The notes beneath the pieces were generated by a model. The model was not told where the DNA came from. It saw only the letters and a list, made by a program, of their open reading frames with translations, and ran no database searches. The translations under genes were made by a program, and so were the position numbers. From Alopecurus myosuroides (lineage: Eukaryota; Streptophyta; Magnoliopsida; Poales; Poaceae), in the NCBI GenBank assembly GCA_028641055.1, contig CM054062.1:27338808-27402807 (forward strand): 64,000 nucleotides of DNA, written 5' to 3'. Positions 52,667-64,000 of this stretch are shown piece after piece. Position 1 is the first letter of the stretch, and each line of letters begins with the position of its first letter.

Positions 52667-54599
52667 GTCTCCCACTTGCACTAGAGTCAATAATCTAGTC
52701 TGTAAGCACTTAACACATATTGTGTTCCAGTGTTATTACCATGCTTCACATGTGGTAAACATCATCAAAAAGATCTGAACTGTTCAGGTCCTATTGTATT
52801 TGCATGTTCTTTGCATCTACACGCATCACTCATTCTCTAACGAGATGGCTTTGTATATATTTGGTCAACCAATGAAACCTTAATTACTCAACTTTAACCA
52901 ATGTTACTTCATAGTGTCAGCACTCTTGGAAATTCACCAAGTTCAATAAAAAATTCCTTGACACAAAATACTCTTATTATTTTGTTGTCAACACAACGAT
53001 ATACTTAGCCTTTGTTGTAGTATCCGTCACAACACTTTAATTTCGAAACTCTTTCAAATCCAGCATGGAACTTTCTTCCAGCCTATTGTGCTACCCTTCA
53101 TCACATATTTTAATTGATTATTTGAATAATGACAGGACTATTAGTGTAACATACTACAACTAATATTTTGTCATTACTACATAGGAAAACATATCCTTAG
53201 CATTTCTAAAATAGCATAAGGATCTCTCCCACTGTTGTCTAATCATCATATGAATTATCTTGCTATAACCTTTTATAGTACAAGACTCATCTGGTTACGT
53301 ACATAGCATCGAACACATGACTTAGAAATCTTAATTTCAATTGCGCTCATCATGTGCCAAAACACTTGAATCTTGCTCAATTATTTTCCATGTGGCAAGA
53401 ACTCCTTATTGTCATTTCGATATTGACTTACTTCAATATTTCATCTATGTAATTTGGCTTCAATCATATCAGGCGCTTCAATCCATCTCTTATAGATATC
53501 GATGCCCAATATCTTCTAAGCCTTTCATCAATATAAAAATCTTAACCGTGTTAATTTAAAATACATATTTTCCAATCAACCATATGTCATCTACATAAAG
53601 CATTAGAATTATGTCTTAGCACTCCCACTTAATTTCTTGTAATTCTACAAGCATCTTTATCGTTCATGATGGAATCAAACTCTTTTGATAACTTCATTAA
53701 GCTAAAGATTCCAACTTCGTTATGCTCACTTCAACCATTGAAGTGTGCATACCTTTTTAGCAACCTGTTGAATTTTACAAAACTCGCAGACTGTGTCAAG
53801 TACACATCCTTGATCACACTTCCTTGAAAGGAAAGTTGTTTTTTGTTATTCAACCGCCATATCATAATATGTAACTTTTTTCTAGAACTATCCGCAAAGA
53901 CTAAAACATTACTACCGAAGATCAAAAATCTTGAAGTATTCAACTCTTTGAACTTCGTTGAAAACATCTTTTCGATAAGTACAACTTTCAAAGGATGTAA
54001 AAATCCATGTCTTTGTTTCAATATAGACCCGTTTGCTGTCGTTAGGCACCATGCCTATTTAAAGGACTACCAAGTCACATACTTGATATTCATACAGGGA
54101 TACTGACTCATAGCCAATTTTAACGAAGTCAGGGCCCATCATTTGCTTCCTTTATAAGGTTCAGGTCCTTTGTTGTCAAAACAACACTTTACTCTTAAAC
54201 CATAAGTTGGTATAAGTACAAAGTTTTAGGACTTTTGTAGTTTAATTCGCAAACTCATTCGAAGTATCTAACACTTTTAGTGTCTTCTAATTAGTCAAAA
54301 TAGGAAACCCCGAAACAACTTCCAGTGTTGCTCTACTCTTGACATGATAACAAAGATTCTCTAATCTTGTTGAGTTTGTACTATCCTCCCACTCACTTGT
54401 TTCGCAAGAACTACTTTCTCGAGAAATCAACCCTTTCTGACAAACAACATTTGTCTTTTGGTTCGGTGATAGGAGAAATACCCAATGTTTAATTTGGGAT
54501 AACCTTATAAACATATATGTATCCTATTTTGGTTGTAAACATTTTACACATGTTATGCATACCAAAACTTAAGAAAATGACAATTTGGGTCACTACCCA
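52667..54599 (-). pseudogene. Decayed Copia internal region (minus strand)
   Basis: The sequence next to the polypurine tract is degenerate Copia pol. Only short minus-strand fragments remain, for example an LISRESS...SEWEDS-type piece (54514-54287) like the integrase-RT linker, and a 96-codon piece at 54021-53731. Stops and AT-rich decay prevent a gene model. The 5' part is lost at or beyond the assembly gap. Confidence 0.5.
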
Positions 54600-54699
54600 N
54601 NNNNNNNNNNNNNNNNNNNNNNNNNNNNNNNNNNNNNNNNNNNNNNNNNNNNNNNNNNNNNNNNNNNNNNNNNNNNNNNNNNNNNNNNNNNNNNNNNNN
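54600..54699. other. Assembly gap, 100 N
   Basis: Exactly 100 unknown bases, the usual placeholder for a gap of unknown size, between decayed Copia sequence and the host-gene region. Confidence 0.98.
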
Positions 54700-54762
54700 C
54701 CTAGGACTTAACCATTTCGACATCCCAAGTGAAACCACCCCGTTTGGGTAGAAAAATATTTA

Positions 54763-54860
54763 AGTGTGACACCCTAGAGACCGACGCCACACTTACAAGC
54801 ACGGGCCCCACGCTGCCACGATGGCCGATAGTGTGGCGCCCCCGTCTGGGGTGTCACACT
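54763..54860. repeat. Small foldback repeat with 12-bp inverted ends
   Basis: AGTGTGACACCC (54763-54774) and GGGTGTCACACT (54849-54860) are perfect inverted copies around a GC-rich 74-bp core. It could be a MITE or a stem-loop; flanking duplications were not clear. Confidence 0.5.
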
Positions 54861-55524
54861 GCGTAATGTGACTCCCCCGGTGCGAGCGCCACACAAAAGA
54901 GTTATTTTTGAAAATATATTGCAGGGTTTATTTTGTGCTGAAGACTAATTTTAAGATTATTTTTGTTAATTTTCACTGATGCTTGGCGTGGACTCCATGT
55001 CGAATATGTTTCATTGTTGCACTTGCACCAGGAAGAACCTACCAGACTGATTTTGTACTTGAAAAGGAGAAAACATGTTTGGTTGTCGAATTAGTTGCCA
55101 GGGCTTTCATATTTTGCATTCGGAAAAATATTGTTCAAGAAGGTGAAATGTCACCTGATAAAAAGCAAAGAAAGTCTTTGATCGAGCTTCACCTTAGAAG
55201 GTGAAGTGTCATCCAACAAATGTACTCAGCTATCTAAAACTGTACAACGAACGCAATGCATTAGGCAGCTCCTTTCCGGTGACTCCAAAATGATGAAAGT
55301 GATTTGAGGTTGATCTGACATGGGGGTTTGGTTGAGAATACTCCTGTGTCGGTACGGTTTTATTTTGAAATCTTGCTCCACACTTCTACACGATACTTTA
55401 CGTTAATATCTTTTTTATTTTTTCGAGGGGATCACGGCCGTTTATTGCACCTTCCGTAGCTCGCACTTGCCCATCACCTCCCCATTTCTCTTCTCGCACA
55501 GCCCCCCTCCTCGCCTCCCCCACC
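54861..55524 (+). other. Upstream region and 5' leader of the TM9SF gene
   Basis: No gene is seen in 54861-55400. From about 55440 the sequence becomes pyrimidine-rich (ctccccatttctcttctcg), as in a grass 5' leader, and ends CCCACC before the ATG at 55525. No clear TATA box was found at the usual distance. Confidence 0.5.
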
Positions 55525-58500
55525 ATGGCGATCACCGGCGGCCGGAGCGGCCGCCTCCTCCTCCTCCCTCTCCTCGTATTCGCCGCCGTCGCCCTCGCCT
55601 CCTCCCCCGCCCGCGCCTTCTACCTCCCCGGTGTAGCCCCCCGCGACTTCCAGAAGGTGAACAATCCCTCCCCAACCCGTCCTCTCCTCGTCGGATCTAG
55701 CTCTAGGTGACCTCCTGGTCGTCCGTGCCGCTGGATCTAAGCGTAATGGTAGGCGCGGCCTCAGATCTGGCTCCCCAGGCCGCGGTTTCCCCATGTTTGG
55801 AAGGTTTTCCCGCATTTGGAGGATTATTAGGTTCAGGGTTTAGTGATCTGAGCAACGAAGTGGTGACCGAAATGTCTCATTTATGGTAGCTTGTGTGTAC
55901 ATTTCGGGCGTTCGTCAACTTAGGGGGAAAGCTGTACGGGGTAATACCCGCTTAGCCTTTGAGCTTGCGGTTGATTTGTTCGGCAAGGTGCATCGGGACT
56001 GGGCTCTTCGTTCCCGTGGCGACTCCTGATGCTGTTATAATGCACCACAGGACGAGCCGCAATGGTGTTTTACGAAATAGGGAAGCTCGTTGTGTGATTA
56101 ACTGTGTTTGGTGTAGTGTATATATGTATTATTTTGTGGGTGAGTGCGGGTTACACTATAAAAAGTGTTGATAAGCAGGGATTTTGGTTAATCTAGAGGT
56201 GTAGACACATTATCACTTCATTGCTTCTTTTGGTTGCTTTTTGATTCAGCCTACCTTGTGCTAAGAGAACATGTATTTACGTGGGTGGTATGCTATTTTG
56301 GCGTTTTGGGTAAAATTCAGTTGGTACCTATTGTTGTTAATTTTGGTGGGTTTCATGGAGATTGCAAACACTGCAATCACAAACCCCGGGAAATGACATG
56401 AATTTAAGTGTTTTTTTTATCCAACTTGCTAGGGCCTAAATGTTCTCCTACGATGATGGCAGAAAACTACAACAAACAGGCCATTCTTTGATAAATATGC
56501 TTGAAATGTCACAACATACCTTGTGTGGTATGAAGATATTTTTCTGTAGCTGTACTAGAGCTGTGAATTCAGATTGCCCAAATTGTCTTAAAAATATCAT
56601 TTATATCCCGAGTTCCTCTTCTGGTGGACAATCACAATATAATAAGTTTGGTATTGATGCATAGGGTCTGTTCTTTACCCATTTTAAATTTCATTTGGAA
56701 GTTTACCATGTCTTGGTTGGATGATATTCTGATGAGAATCAAATTTCAAGAAGTATAATCACAATAGTAAACTTAATGCTAAGGACACAAGGTGTTACAT
56801 GTGCTTGACGATCTATTTGAAGACCCTACCTGTAGACAAGTACATGGTCATTGTCTCGTGTTGCCTCCTAATCCAGTTACTATCTCGGGACTTCAGGAGA
56901 ACTAGATACATTTTGTATTGCTCACTTGCATATTGTTCCTGATGTCATTAAGTTGAGGTGTTCATCGATTTTACCACTTAAAAGTTGATAAAATCCTCTT
57001 GTTTATGGGCCTCCTGTTGCATTGTTGATTGCCATTTCTTTTCAAAAAAGGTTAACAACTTACCACATAATTGTTGCAGTTACAGTTGAATAATCAAACT
57101 TTTAGTATTAATTGTTTGGCAATTTCATCCATTTTCCCTGTATATATATAATTCTATCTTTGTTAAATTGTTTTCAAATGTTGACTAACCATTCATATTG
57201 CAGGATGACGATCTCCAGGTGAAGGTCAACAAGCTGTCATCTATAAAGACGCAACTTCCATACGACTATTATTTCCTGGACTACTGCAAACCTGAGGCCA
57301 TTAAGAACAGTGCTGAAAACTTGGGGGAAGTCCTTCGTGGGGACCGCATCGAAAATTCTGTCTATAATGTAAGCATACCATCCGTTTATTTTGTATTCAT
57401 TACTCCAGAAACGGTGTTGCCCGTTAGTTCTAGGGTATAGGCAGCATGACAACATGATATGAGAAGTTGTATGCTCTTTAACTTCAGTTTGATTCTGCAA
57501 TGCTTACAGTTCAAGATGAGGAGGGACGAGAGTTGCAAAGTTGTTTGTCGAAAAAAGCTTTCTCCAGAAGCTGCGAAGAATTTCAAAGAAAAGATTGATG
57601 ATGAATATCGAGTGAACATGTATGCATCTGAATTTGAAGGTTTTGCTGTTGTCAGTTGATTAACATGGCCATCTAGCCACCTTATATATGATTCTGGTTC
57701 AAGTTGTGGTATATGTTCAGTTCAGCATATGCTATATACTGTACAGTGCCTAACAATGTATTATTTTTCACCCTTTTATCAGGATTTTGGATAATCTCCC
57801 AGTTGTGGTCCCTAGGCAGACAAGGGAAGGAAGCCAAACACCAGGCTTTGAGCATGGTTACCGAGTTGGCTACAAGGTGAGCATCTCACCTAGTCGATTG
57901 ATACTCTTTAAAACTTGAAATATTTATCAAGGAAGTTAATCATTTGAATGCAATACTGCCAGCTCAAGGATGACAAGTACTACATTAACAATCACTTGAG
58001 CTTTAAAGTCTTGTACCATGAAGACCTAAACTCCCCAGATGCCCGTATTGTTGGCTTCCATGTGATTCCTAGCAGGTATGTATACTTGGTCATGTCTAAC
58101 TTAGCATGCCCCATAGCGCAACTAAACTTGTTTTGTTATGGTTTTGTATGCATAACTGACCAGTGTGAAACCAATTGAATTTCATGTTCATCGAATGTTT
58201 TGATCATTTCATTGATTTCAAGGTTGATAGGTTATATCAAATGGTCAACATTGCCAATATTTAGGAGAAATTATTGCTTGCCCCTTTTTGGATTTATATT
58301 TCATGTGCTTATGTTAACTTGTCTATTCACTGTCCACCTGTATACAGCATTAAGCATGAATATGGTGCCTGGGACGACAAGAATCCTACAGTGCAAACTT
58401 GCAATGCTAACACTAAGATAACTCCTGGTAGTCACACACCTCAAGAGGTGGCTCCTGATGCATATGTTGTATTCTCTTATGACGTTACCTTTGAGGTATA

Positions 58501-59735
58501 TTTCCTTTCTCAGTATCCTCTCTTCCTGGTATTATTGTTCCTGTTATGTTGATTAAATTGGAATCGATCTGCTGCAGGCTAGTGATATCATATGGGCATC
58601 TCGCTGGGATGTGTACCTTCTATCTAGTGACAGCCAAATCCACTGGTTCTCAATCATTAACTCCTTGATGATTGTCCTCTTCCTTTCGGGCATGATAGCC
58701 ATGATTATGATGAGAACCCTTTACAAGGACATAGCAAACTATAATCAGCTTGACAATCAGGAGGAGGCCCAAGAAGAAACTGGGTGGAAGTTAGTGCACG
58801 GTGATGCCTTCAGGCCTCCTGTTCATTCAGGCCTTCTTTGTGTTTATGTTGGAACTGGTGTGCAATTCTTTGGTATGACAGTGGTTACCATGATGTTCGC
58901 GCTACTTGGATTCTTATCACCTGCCAACCGGGGAGGACTGATGACTGCTATGGTCCTTTTGTGGGTTTTCATGGGCGTATTGGCGGGTTACACATCATCC
59001 CGCCTCTACAAGATGTTCAAGGGCAATGAGTGGAAAAAGATCACCCTCAAAACTGCCTTCATGTTTCCTGGTATAATCTTTGGGGTCTTTTTCGTGCTGA
59101 ATGCCCTTATCTGGGGTGAGAAATCATCTGGTGCAGTTCCTTTCGGGACAATGTTTGCTCTGTTCCTCCTCTGGTTTGGCATCTCTGTGCCACTGGTCTT
59201 TGTTGGAAGTTTCTTGGGATTCAAGCAGCCAGCTATTGAGGATCCAGTTAAGACAAACAAGATACCCAGGCAAATTCCTGAGCAAGCATGGTACCTGCAG
59301 CCGGCTTTCTCGATACTTGCTGGTGGCATATTGCCATTTGGTGCTGTCTTTATTGAGCTCTTCTTCATCCTCACATCTATCTGGCTGAACCAGTTCTACT
59401 ACATCTTTGGCTTCCTCTTCATAGTCTTCGTCATTCTGCTGGTAACTTGCGCTGAGATCACAATTGTGCTCTGCTACTTCCAGCTATGCAGCGAGGACTA
59501 CCACTGGTGGTGGAGGGCATACCTGACTGCAGGCTCTTCAGCTCTATATCTTTTCGCTTATGCTATCTTCTACTTCTTCAACAAGCTGGAGATCACAAAG
59601 CTTGTTTCAGGCATTCTGTACTTTGGTTACATGCTGATCATTTCCTATGCCTTCTTCGTGCTGACTGGCACAATCGGCTTTTATGCGTGCTTCTGGTTTG
59701 TGAGGAAGATATATGCTTCTGTGAAGATCGACTGA
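55525..59735 (+). CDS. Transmembrane 9 superfamily member (EMP70/TMN type), 7 exons, 639 residues
   Basis: Exons with GT-AG borders join in phase: 55525-55656, 57204-57368, 57510-57619, 57783-57876, 57963-58075, 58348-58495 and 58578-59735. The start has a good context (CACCATGG). Residues 1-31 are a signal peptide ending ARA, followed by the family hallmark FYLPGVAPRDF. The lumenal N-terminal domain carries the DYYFLDYCKP block. Exon 7 alone encodes residues 255-639 with about nine hydrophobic helices. The C-terminus KID fits the KxD/E motif that keeps these proteins in the Golgi/endosomal system. Family members act in endomembrane cargo sorting and sometimes metal or immune phenotypes; the specific role here is unknown. 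Length fits the plant family (about 590-660). No damage is seen. Confidence 0.93.
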
Positions 59736-60798
59736 TGTCAAGATAAACTTGCTGTATGCTTCTCTAGAGCATCTCCCGGACAAGGTTTTTCTTGCAATAT
59801 CATACACGGTGCTGCTCAGTAACATATATAAAAGGAATCTGGGATGCGGGATGGGATTCCATGGTTTTGGTAGAATATGTAGTCTGGTAGGATTAAGAAT
59901 CGTTGGACCTTCACGCATGTTAAAGAGAGAATTTGATACTTGCTGCAGCTTAGCATGGCTTATGTAATACTAAAGATATTGGGTGCTCTTGTACTGTTTT
60001 GGATCTTGATTGACCATGCATGTCCCTGTTATCTTATTGCCTTATCCATGATACGTTGGAGATGGCACTATTTCTTACAGTGTAATTTCTTGTTGCTGGA
60101 ATGATTTCGTTCGATTGTCTGCTGCAAACTGCAAATTTAGGTATACAGGGTTCCAGTTGATGCTGCACTGCCAGCTTTGCTGTCTGTTACTCTCTGGGGG
60201 AACTATCTTACCTGGGCCTGTCATATGGTGAGTATGTGGGTTTTCTTGGAATAGTCACAACAGTAGCTCCTAATGACTTAACTTGAATCAAGACATATAG
60301 CTGTGCTTCAAGTTTCTTTTGTTCACTTTGTGAGAGGAGAGAAACCAGTCCCTGTTCATCTGCATTTGTGATGATCTGTCGTCTACTAGAATTGAATTTT
60401 GCATATGCATATTGAGTTTTGTGGCTGATATGTTGCATTTTCTCTACACATATTTTGATTTTTGATTTTACTATTGAAACTGTTGGATCAAATTCTCACT
60501 GAAATACTAGTTTGCTGCAGTCAGTATCAGCCGTTGGCTCCCCTCAGTCTTTAGATCCATCAGACACAAGAGGTTCTCAGTTGGACACATATTGGTTGGG
60601 TTTTCGTTGTAAGGCGACGTGTACTGTGTAGATAGTTCGTCAGAAAGCAAACTTTATTCTTTATTCAATGGGAATACAGTGAAACGTTTCGCATTTCACA
60701 AGTAAACCATATATCGAGTTCGAGTGGAAGTGTACTCGGCAGTCGGCACTCAGAGATGACCACAACAAACAAGACCGGAACGAGCATGCGAGGATACA
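59736..60798. other. 3' region of the TM9SF gene and intergenic space
   Basis: The TM9SF 3' untranslated region probably extends to around 60000-60100. The remainder, to the oxidase stop at 60799, holds the two convergent 3' ends. No further coding sequence is supported. A short open frame at 60208-60438 has no recognisable content. Confidence 0.55.
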
Positions 60799-63121
60799 TC
60801 ACGGCGCCGGCGTCGGTGCCGGTGCTCCCGGCGTAGCCGGAGTCAGGACCGAGGCGGACGTGCTGATCACCCCGCACATCATGGCCTCCGTGGGCACCTT
60901 GAGCTCGCGCATCTTGTGGACCCCTTCGATGAAGACGGCGCCCATGCCCATGTGGAGGTGCGGCTCGATGTGGCAGTGGAACGCCCAGGCGCCCGTGTTG
61001 TCGGCGACGAACCGGAGCGCCGTCCAGCCGTGCGGGAACACCACGACCGTGTTCCGCAGCGGCGGGTCGGCCGTGTTGAGCCCGGCGTAGTCCCTGCCGG
61101 CGTCGTACCGCCCGTCGCCGTAGCCGAGCACCCAGAAGTCGTGGCCGTGCAGGTGCCACGGGTGCGTCTCAGTGGCGGAGCTGTAGTGTTTGCATTGGGT
61201 TCATATGAACCCAATAAAATTAGTAAGATCCTTCATTAATCTAATCCTTGTCATTGGTTATCAGTGAAAAATTACACTATAAACAACAAACTGAACCCAA
61301 TGGATTTTTGCACTAGCTTCGCCACTGGTCTCGCTGCTGTTCTCCCTGAGCATGTCGGCGTTCTGGAGCACCACGTCCACGAGCGCGCCGTACGGCAGCT
61401 CGTACACCCGGCTGCTGAGCGTCGCCTCGTAGCCGTTGTCGCCCGGCGGCAGGCGCACGTTGTACCCGTCGGGGAACCCGCCGGGCGCCTCGCCCGTGGC
61501 GTCGAAGGCGCTGCGCTGGAGGCCGTAGACGTAGGCGCCCAGGTACGGGGTGGCCGGGAGCGTGAGGGAGACGTTGTTGACCGCCCACTTCACGTGCCCG
61601 TTCACGACGGTCTGCGTGTTGAGCATCACGATCGTCCGGTTCAGCGCCGCGAACACCGGCGGCCGTTGCCTGGTGGTCTCGTCGTTCCGGGCCTTGATTC
61701 TGTAGGTGAATTTCTTGCTGCGTTCGATGTCTTCCCAGTCCGGGGTCTTCGGAGGCACGCTGCCCGGCCAATCGAGCTTGCTGTTGGTGTACCTTAGGAC
61801 GGCGGTGGCCGGCAGCGTCTTGGGCCGCCGTCCTATCACGCCCACGGAGATCCAGAAGGCGCCCGGCCTGTAGTAGGTCGGCGTGTGGTTGGTGGTGAGG
61901 AGCACGGAGTAGCTCTCGCCGGAGTAGATGTCGATGTCCGTCACCTTGAATGGCTCCACGGGGTTGCCGTCCGCCTCCACCACAGTCAGCTCGTGCTGCA
62001 AAATTCACCCGTGTCAACAGAGACATTTTTATCGAAGACTGAGAGAACAAGTAGTGATTTCGTACGCCTTCGACTTTGAGGTTGAGAGCGGAGAGGGAGG
62101 TGGTGCTGGCGATCCTGAGCCTGTAGGTCTTGCCCGGCTCGACGTCGAAGACCACGGGGGCGCACTGGCTGTGGTCGCAGTAGGGCCCGCACTCGCTCCG
62201 CCTCCCGCACCGCTCCGGGTCGTTGCACAGCTTCGCCTCCTTGCCCCGCACGCAGGTCTTGGCGTACCTGTCGATGCCCCGGTGGTAGTTCGTCACCTTC
62301 CCCAGCATGCACTCGTACTGCCCTCGCCCGTTGATCAGGATCGTCTGAGGCTCGCCGATCCACTGGAAGTGCTTGTACTTGCGCTCCAGCCCGGCCGCCT
62401 GCGCGTACACGCTCTCGTGGTACCAGTCGCTGAGCAGCACGCTGAGCTCGCCGTCGTAGTCCTTCCGGTACGGCTCCTCCTGCGCCTCCGTGGCGTTCAC
62501 GATGAGCGACCCGTACAGCCCCGCCGCCCTCTGCATCCCGAAGTGCCCGTGGTAGAAGAACGTCCCGGGCTGCGCACACAACACACAAACAAAAGTGCGT
62601 AAGTACGCGGCGCGCGCGCGACGCTCCGGCCGGCCAGTTCATTCTTCACGTGTGCTGAACAAACAAAGTACTAACAAACTTTGTCGGATTGTGACGTTGC
62701 GTACCTTGTCGGCGACGAACTCGTAGGTGAACGTCTCCCCCGGGTTGATGGCGCACTGGGAGATGGACGCCGTCCCGTCCGCCCACGGCGTGCCCACCTG
62801 CCGCATCCCGTGCCAGTGGATGACGAGCCCCTCCGTGTGGAGCCTGTTGTTCACGGTGACGCTGACCACGTCGCCGGCGCGGGCGGTGATCGTCGGCCCG
62901 GGGAACGTGCCGTTGATTCCGATCATCACGCGCTGCTGGCAGTCCGGCGCCCACAGGATGTACTCCACGTCCCACGTCATCTCCAGCTTCGCCGGGGCCG
63001 GAGCAGGAGCAGGGGCAGAGGCCGCGCTGGCAGAGGGAGCGGCGAACCCCAAGAGGAGGAGCGACGAGTAACAGAGCAGCAGCTGCACTGCTAGGAGGTC
63101 ACTCGTGTGAGGCTTGGCCAT
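60799..63121 (-). pseudogene. L-ascorbate oxidase-like multicopper oxidase, coding sequence interrupted by a small transposon
   Basis: Minus-strand exons: 63121-62705 (139 codons), 62569-62066 (168) and 61995-60799, the last broken by an insert at 61327-61170. Without the insert and one TSD copy the protein would be 651 residues, slightly long for the family. It has a signal peptide (to about residue 34), an Ala/Pro linker, copper motif HWHG with [20 protein letters not shown], then YHGHFGMQR in exon 2. Exon 3 carries HPWHLHGH and [12 protein letters not shown] (three-domain cupredoxin, type 1-3 copper sites, axial Met). The GTPWADGT and Cys-rich ECGPYCDHSQC regions favour ascorbate oxidase, a secreted apoplastic enzyme oxidising ascorbate to dehydroascorbate. 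In the unspliced frame a TGA at 61263-61261 would end the protein after 551 residues, before the last copper ligands. Confidence 0.85.
61170..61327 (-). mobile_element. 158-bp MITE in the oxidase exon
   Basis: The ends are inverted: CAGTGGCGAAGCT (minus, from 61327) and CAGTGGCGGAGCT (plus, from 61170), with similarity extending about 36 bp to ATTGGGTTCA. The 4-bp sequence gtct flanks it on both sides (61166-61169, 61328-61331). Removing it and one gtct restores an uninterrupted oxidase frame. The terminal sequence resembles hAT-type MITEs, but the duplication is shorter than the 8 bp expected for hAT, so the superfamily is left open. Confidence 0.8.
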
Positions 63122-63179
63122 CGTGGCTTTTGGAAGGGGTCTGGGTGGTGTGTGGAGTTCGCGGTGGGGTGCCGTGCCT

Positions 63180-63695
63180 TTTAGGGCGTCTCCAGTCGAC
63201 CCCGAGCCCCCTAAGCGGCCTTTTTAGATGCGAAAGCGCCGAAAAGCGTCGTTTTTGCACCAGCCGCCCCTAGAAGGCCAAATAGCGCCGTTTCGGCGCT
63301 ATTTCGCGCCGCGGCACCCAGACGAAACCCAGCCCGCTGGGTTCGGTCTTGGGGGGGCGAAATGGCGGGGCAGTCCACGCGGGCCAGCGCTGTCAGCGAC
63401 GCGTGGGAAAACCGCGGGAACAGAAACCCGTCCGTGAGCTTCTTCTCGGCTCCCGCGTCGGTTAAAGGCTGCCGGCGTTTATGGCGTGGCGGGCGGCCAG
63501 TGCATGCGTCCGTTCAAAGGCTGCCGGAGTAATGGCGTGGCGGGCGGCAGCGACGGCACGCGGCGCAGTAAATGCCCCGCCAGGGCTACAAAAGGCCGCC
63601 CCTCGCCGTTTGCGGCTCTCCCCATTCTTCCCAGCTCGCTACTCTCCACATTCTTCCTCCTCGCCGCTCTCCCCATTCTTCCCTCCTCGCCGGAG
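63180..63695. repeat. Repeat abutting the oxidase promoter (CGCCGAAAAGCGTCG-type, GC-rich)
   Basis: From about 63180 the DNA changes to a GC-rich sequence with palindromic words (gcgccgaaaagcgtcg, gcgccgtttcggcgctatttcgcgcc) and a duplicated 45-bp block (ggctgccgg...atggcgtggcgggcggc at about 63468 and 63521). It leads into the ORF at 63696. It looks like the non-coding part of a DNA transposon or gene-carrying repeat. Its boundaries are not resolved. Confidence 0.5.
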
Positions 63696-64000
63696 ATGGC
63701 CAGCTACGATGAAGCCGCCGCGGCCAACGGCTGGCGCCGCCGCCACCTCCGCAATCACGAGGCGTGGGCGCTGTATCGGGCGGGCTATCCGTACCCTCCC
63801 GATATGCGCGTCCCAAGCTCCGCCGCCGAACAACCACGGTGGCAACTCAGCGTCGGCGAGGTCCCCGTGCCCCCCCATCCCCTCCACCGACGCGGAGTTC
63901 AGGCAAGCCATCGACGATGTTCGTCGAGGGCTGATGCCGGAAGAGGCCGCGCAGCTGCGCTGGAGGCAGCACGACAACGACTCCTTCTGGTGGCAGCAGC
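63696..64000 (+). pseudogene. Partial ORF of the LSVGGVPVPP family, frameshifted, cut by the window end
   Basis: The frame starts MASYDEAAAANGWRRRHL and contains RWQLSVGEVPVPPHP. After a C7 run (63871-63877) the homologous text continues in another frame (AIDDVRRGLMPEEA). The LSVG.VPVPP motif followed by an AI...L.PE helix matches the CACTA-borne protein at 17531-18076 (LSVGGVPVPPLP...AITNHYYHELTPEQ). Function is unknown. The frameshift could be decay or a base-calling error in the C run. Confidence 0.55.

Noticed and set aside
61170..61327. Confident assignment of the MITE to the hAT superfamily
   Set aside because: The termini resemble hAT MITEs but only a 4-bp (possibly 5-bp) duplication flanks it, not 8 bp.
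61928..62602. Open frames in other registers within the oxidase gene
   Set aside because: High-GC third positions open neighbouring frames; they lack domains and cross the intron borders.

Overview
The window is nuclear DNA of a grass, most likely a member of the Triticeae or a close Pooideae relative. The evidence is the spliced plant gene structures, the high-GC grass-type coding sequence, and retroelements resembling Sabrina-, BARE/WIS/Angela- and Sukkula-type cereal families together with a Triticeae-style CACTA transposon. There are no bacterial features. Family names are recognised from sequence character, not from a database search.

About 54.6 kb of the window (1-54599) is a nest of transposable elements, solved here by target-site duplications (TSDs). 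(a) 1-9208: a Tat-type Ty3/Gypsy element on the minus strand ('Tat A'), its 3' LTR lying off the left edge, inserted into a Sabrina-like Gypsy element (9209-12374, minus). (b) From about 12375: the 3' LTR of a BARE/WIS/Angela-like Copia element (minus). This LTR is split by a CACTA transposon, 13405-52037 (3-bp TSD ctt), and continues at 52041-52666, followed by decayed Copia internal sequence to 54599. (c) Inside the CACTA: a Gypsy derivative with two 4.7-kb LTRs, 18523-29080 (TSD tatgt), and a second, nearly intact 19.6-kb Tat element, 'Tat B', 29732-49379 (TSD cctgg, LTRs differing at 7 of 900 positions). (d) Inside Tat B: a 4.25-kb solo LTR, 38477-42722 (TSD gcatc). Removing the insertions rejoins one CACTA transposase gene (minus strand, about 51.1 kb down to 18.36 kb) and one multi-exon antisense gene of Tat B.

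The most interesting system is shared by Tat A and Tat B. Each carries, besides gag-pol, a multi-exon gene with intact GT-AG introns on the opposite strand, preceded by its own TATA box. It encodes a protein with the plant 'putative gypsy type transposon' domain followed by a long coiled coil. Introns can persist there because they lie antisense to the genomic RNA. Both elements also share an in-frame UAG between protease and reverse transcriptase in the same sequence context, and a gag frame that opens inside the 5' LTR and translates the primer-binding site. Each has its own recurrent short motif.

An assembly gap (54600-54699) separates the nest from two host genes: a 7-exon transmembrane-9 superfamily (EMP70/TMN) gene on plus (55525-59735) and an L-ascorbate-oxidase-like multicopper oxidase gene on minus (60799-63121). 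A 158-bp terminal-inverted-repeat insertion with a 4-bp TSD interrupts the coding sequence of the oxidase just before its C-terminal copper site. The right edge (about 63180-64000) enters another repeat whose ORF is related to the small protein gene carried by the CACTA.
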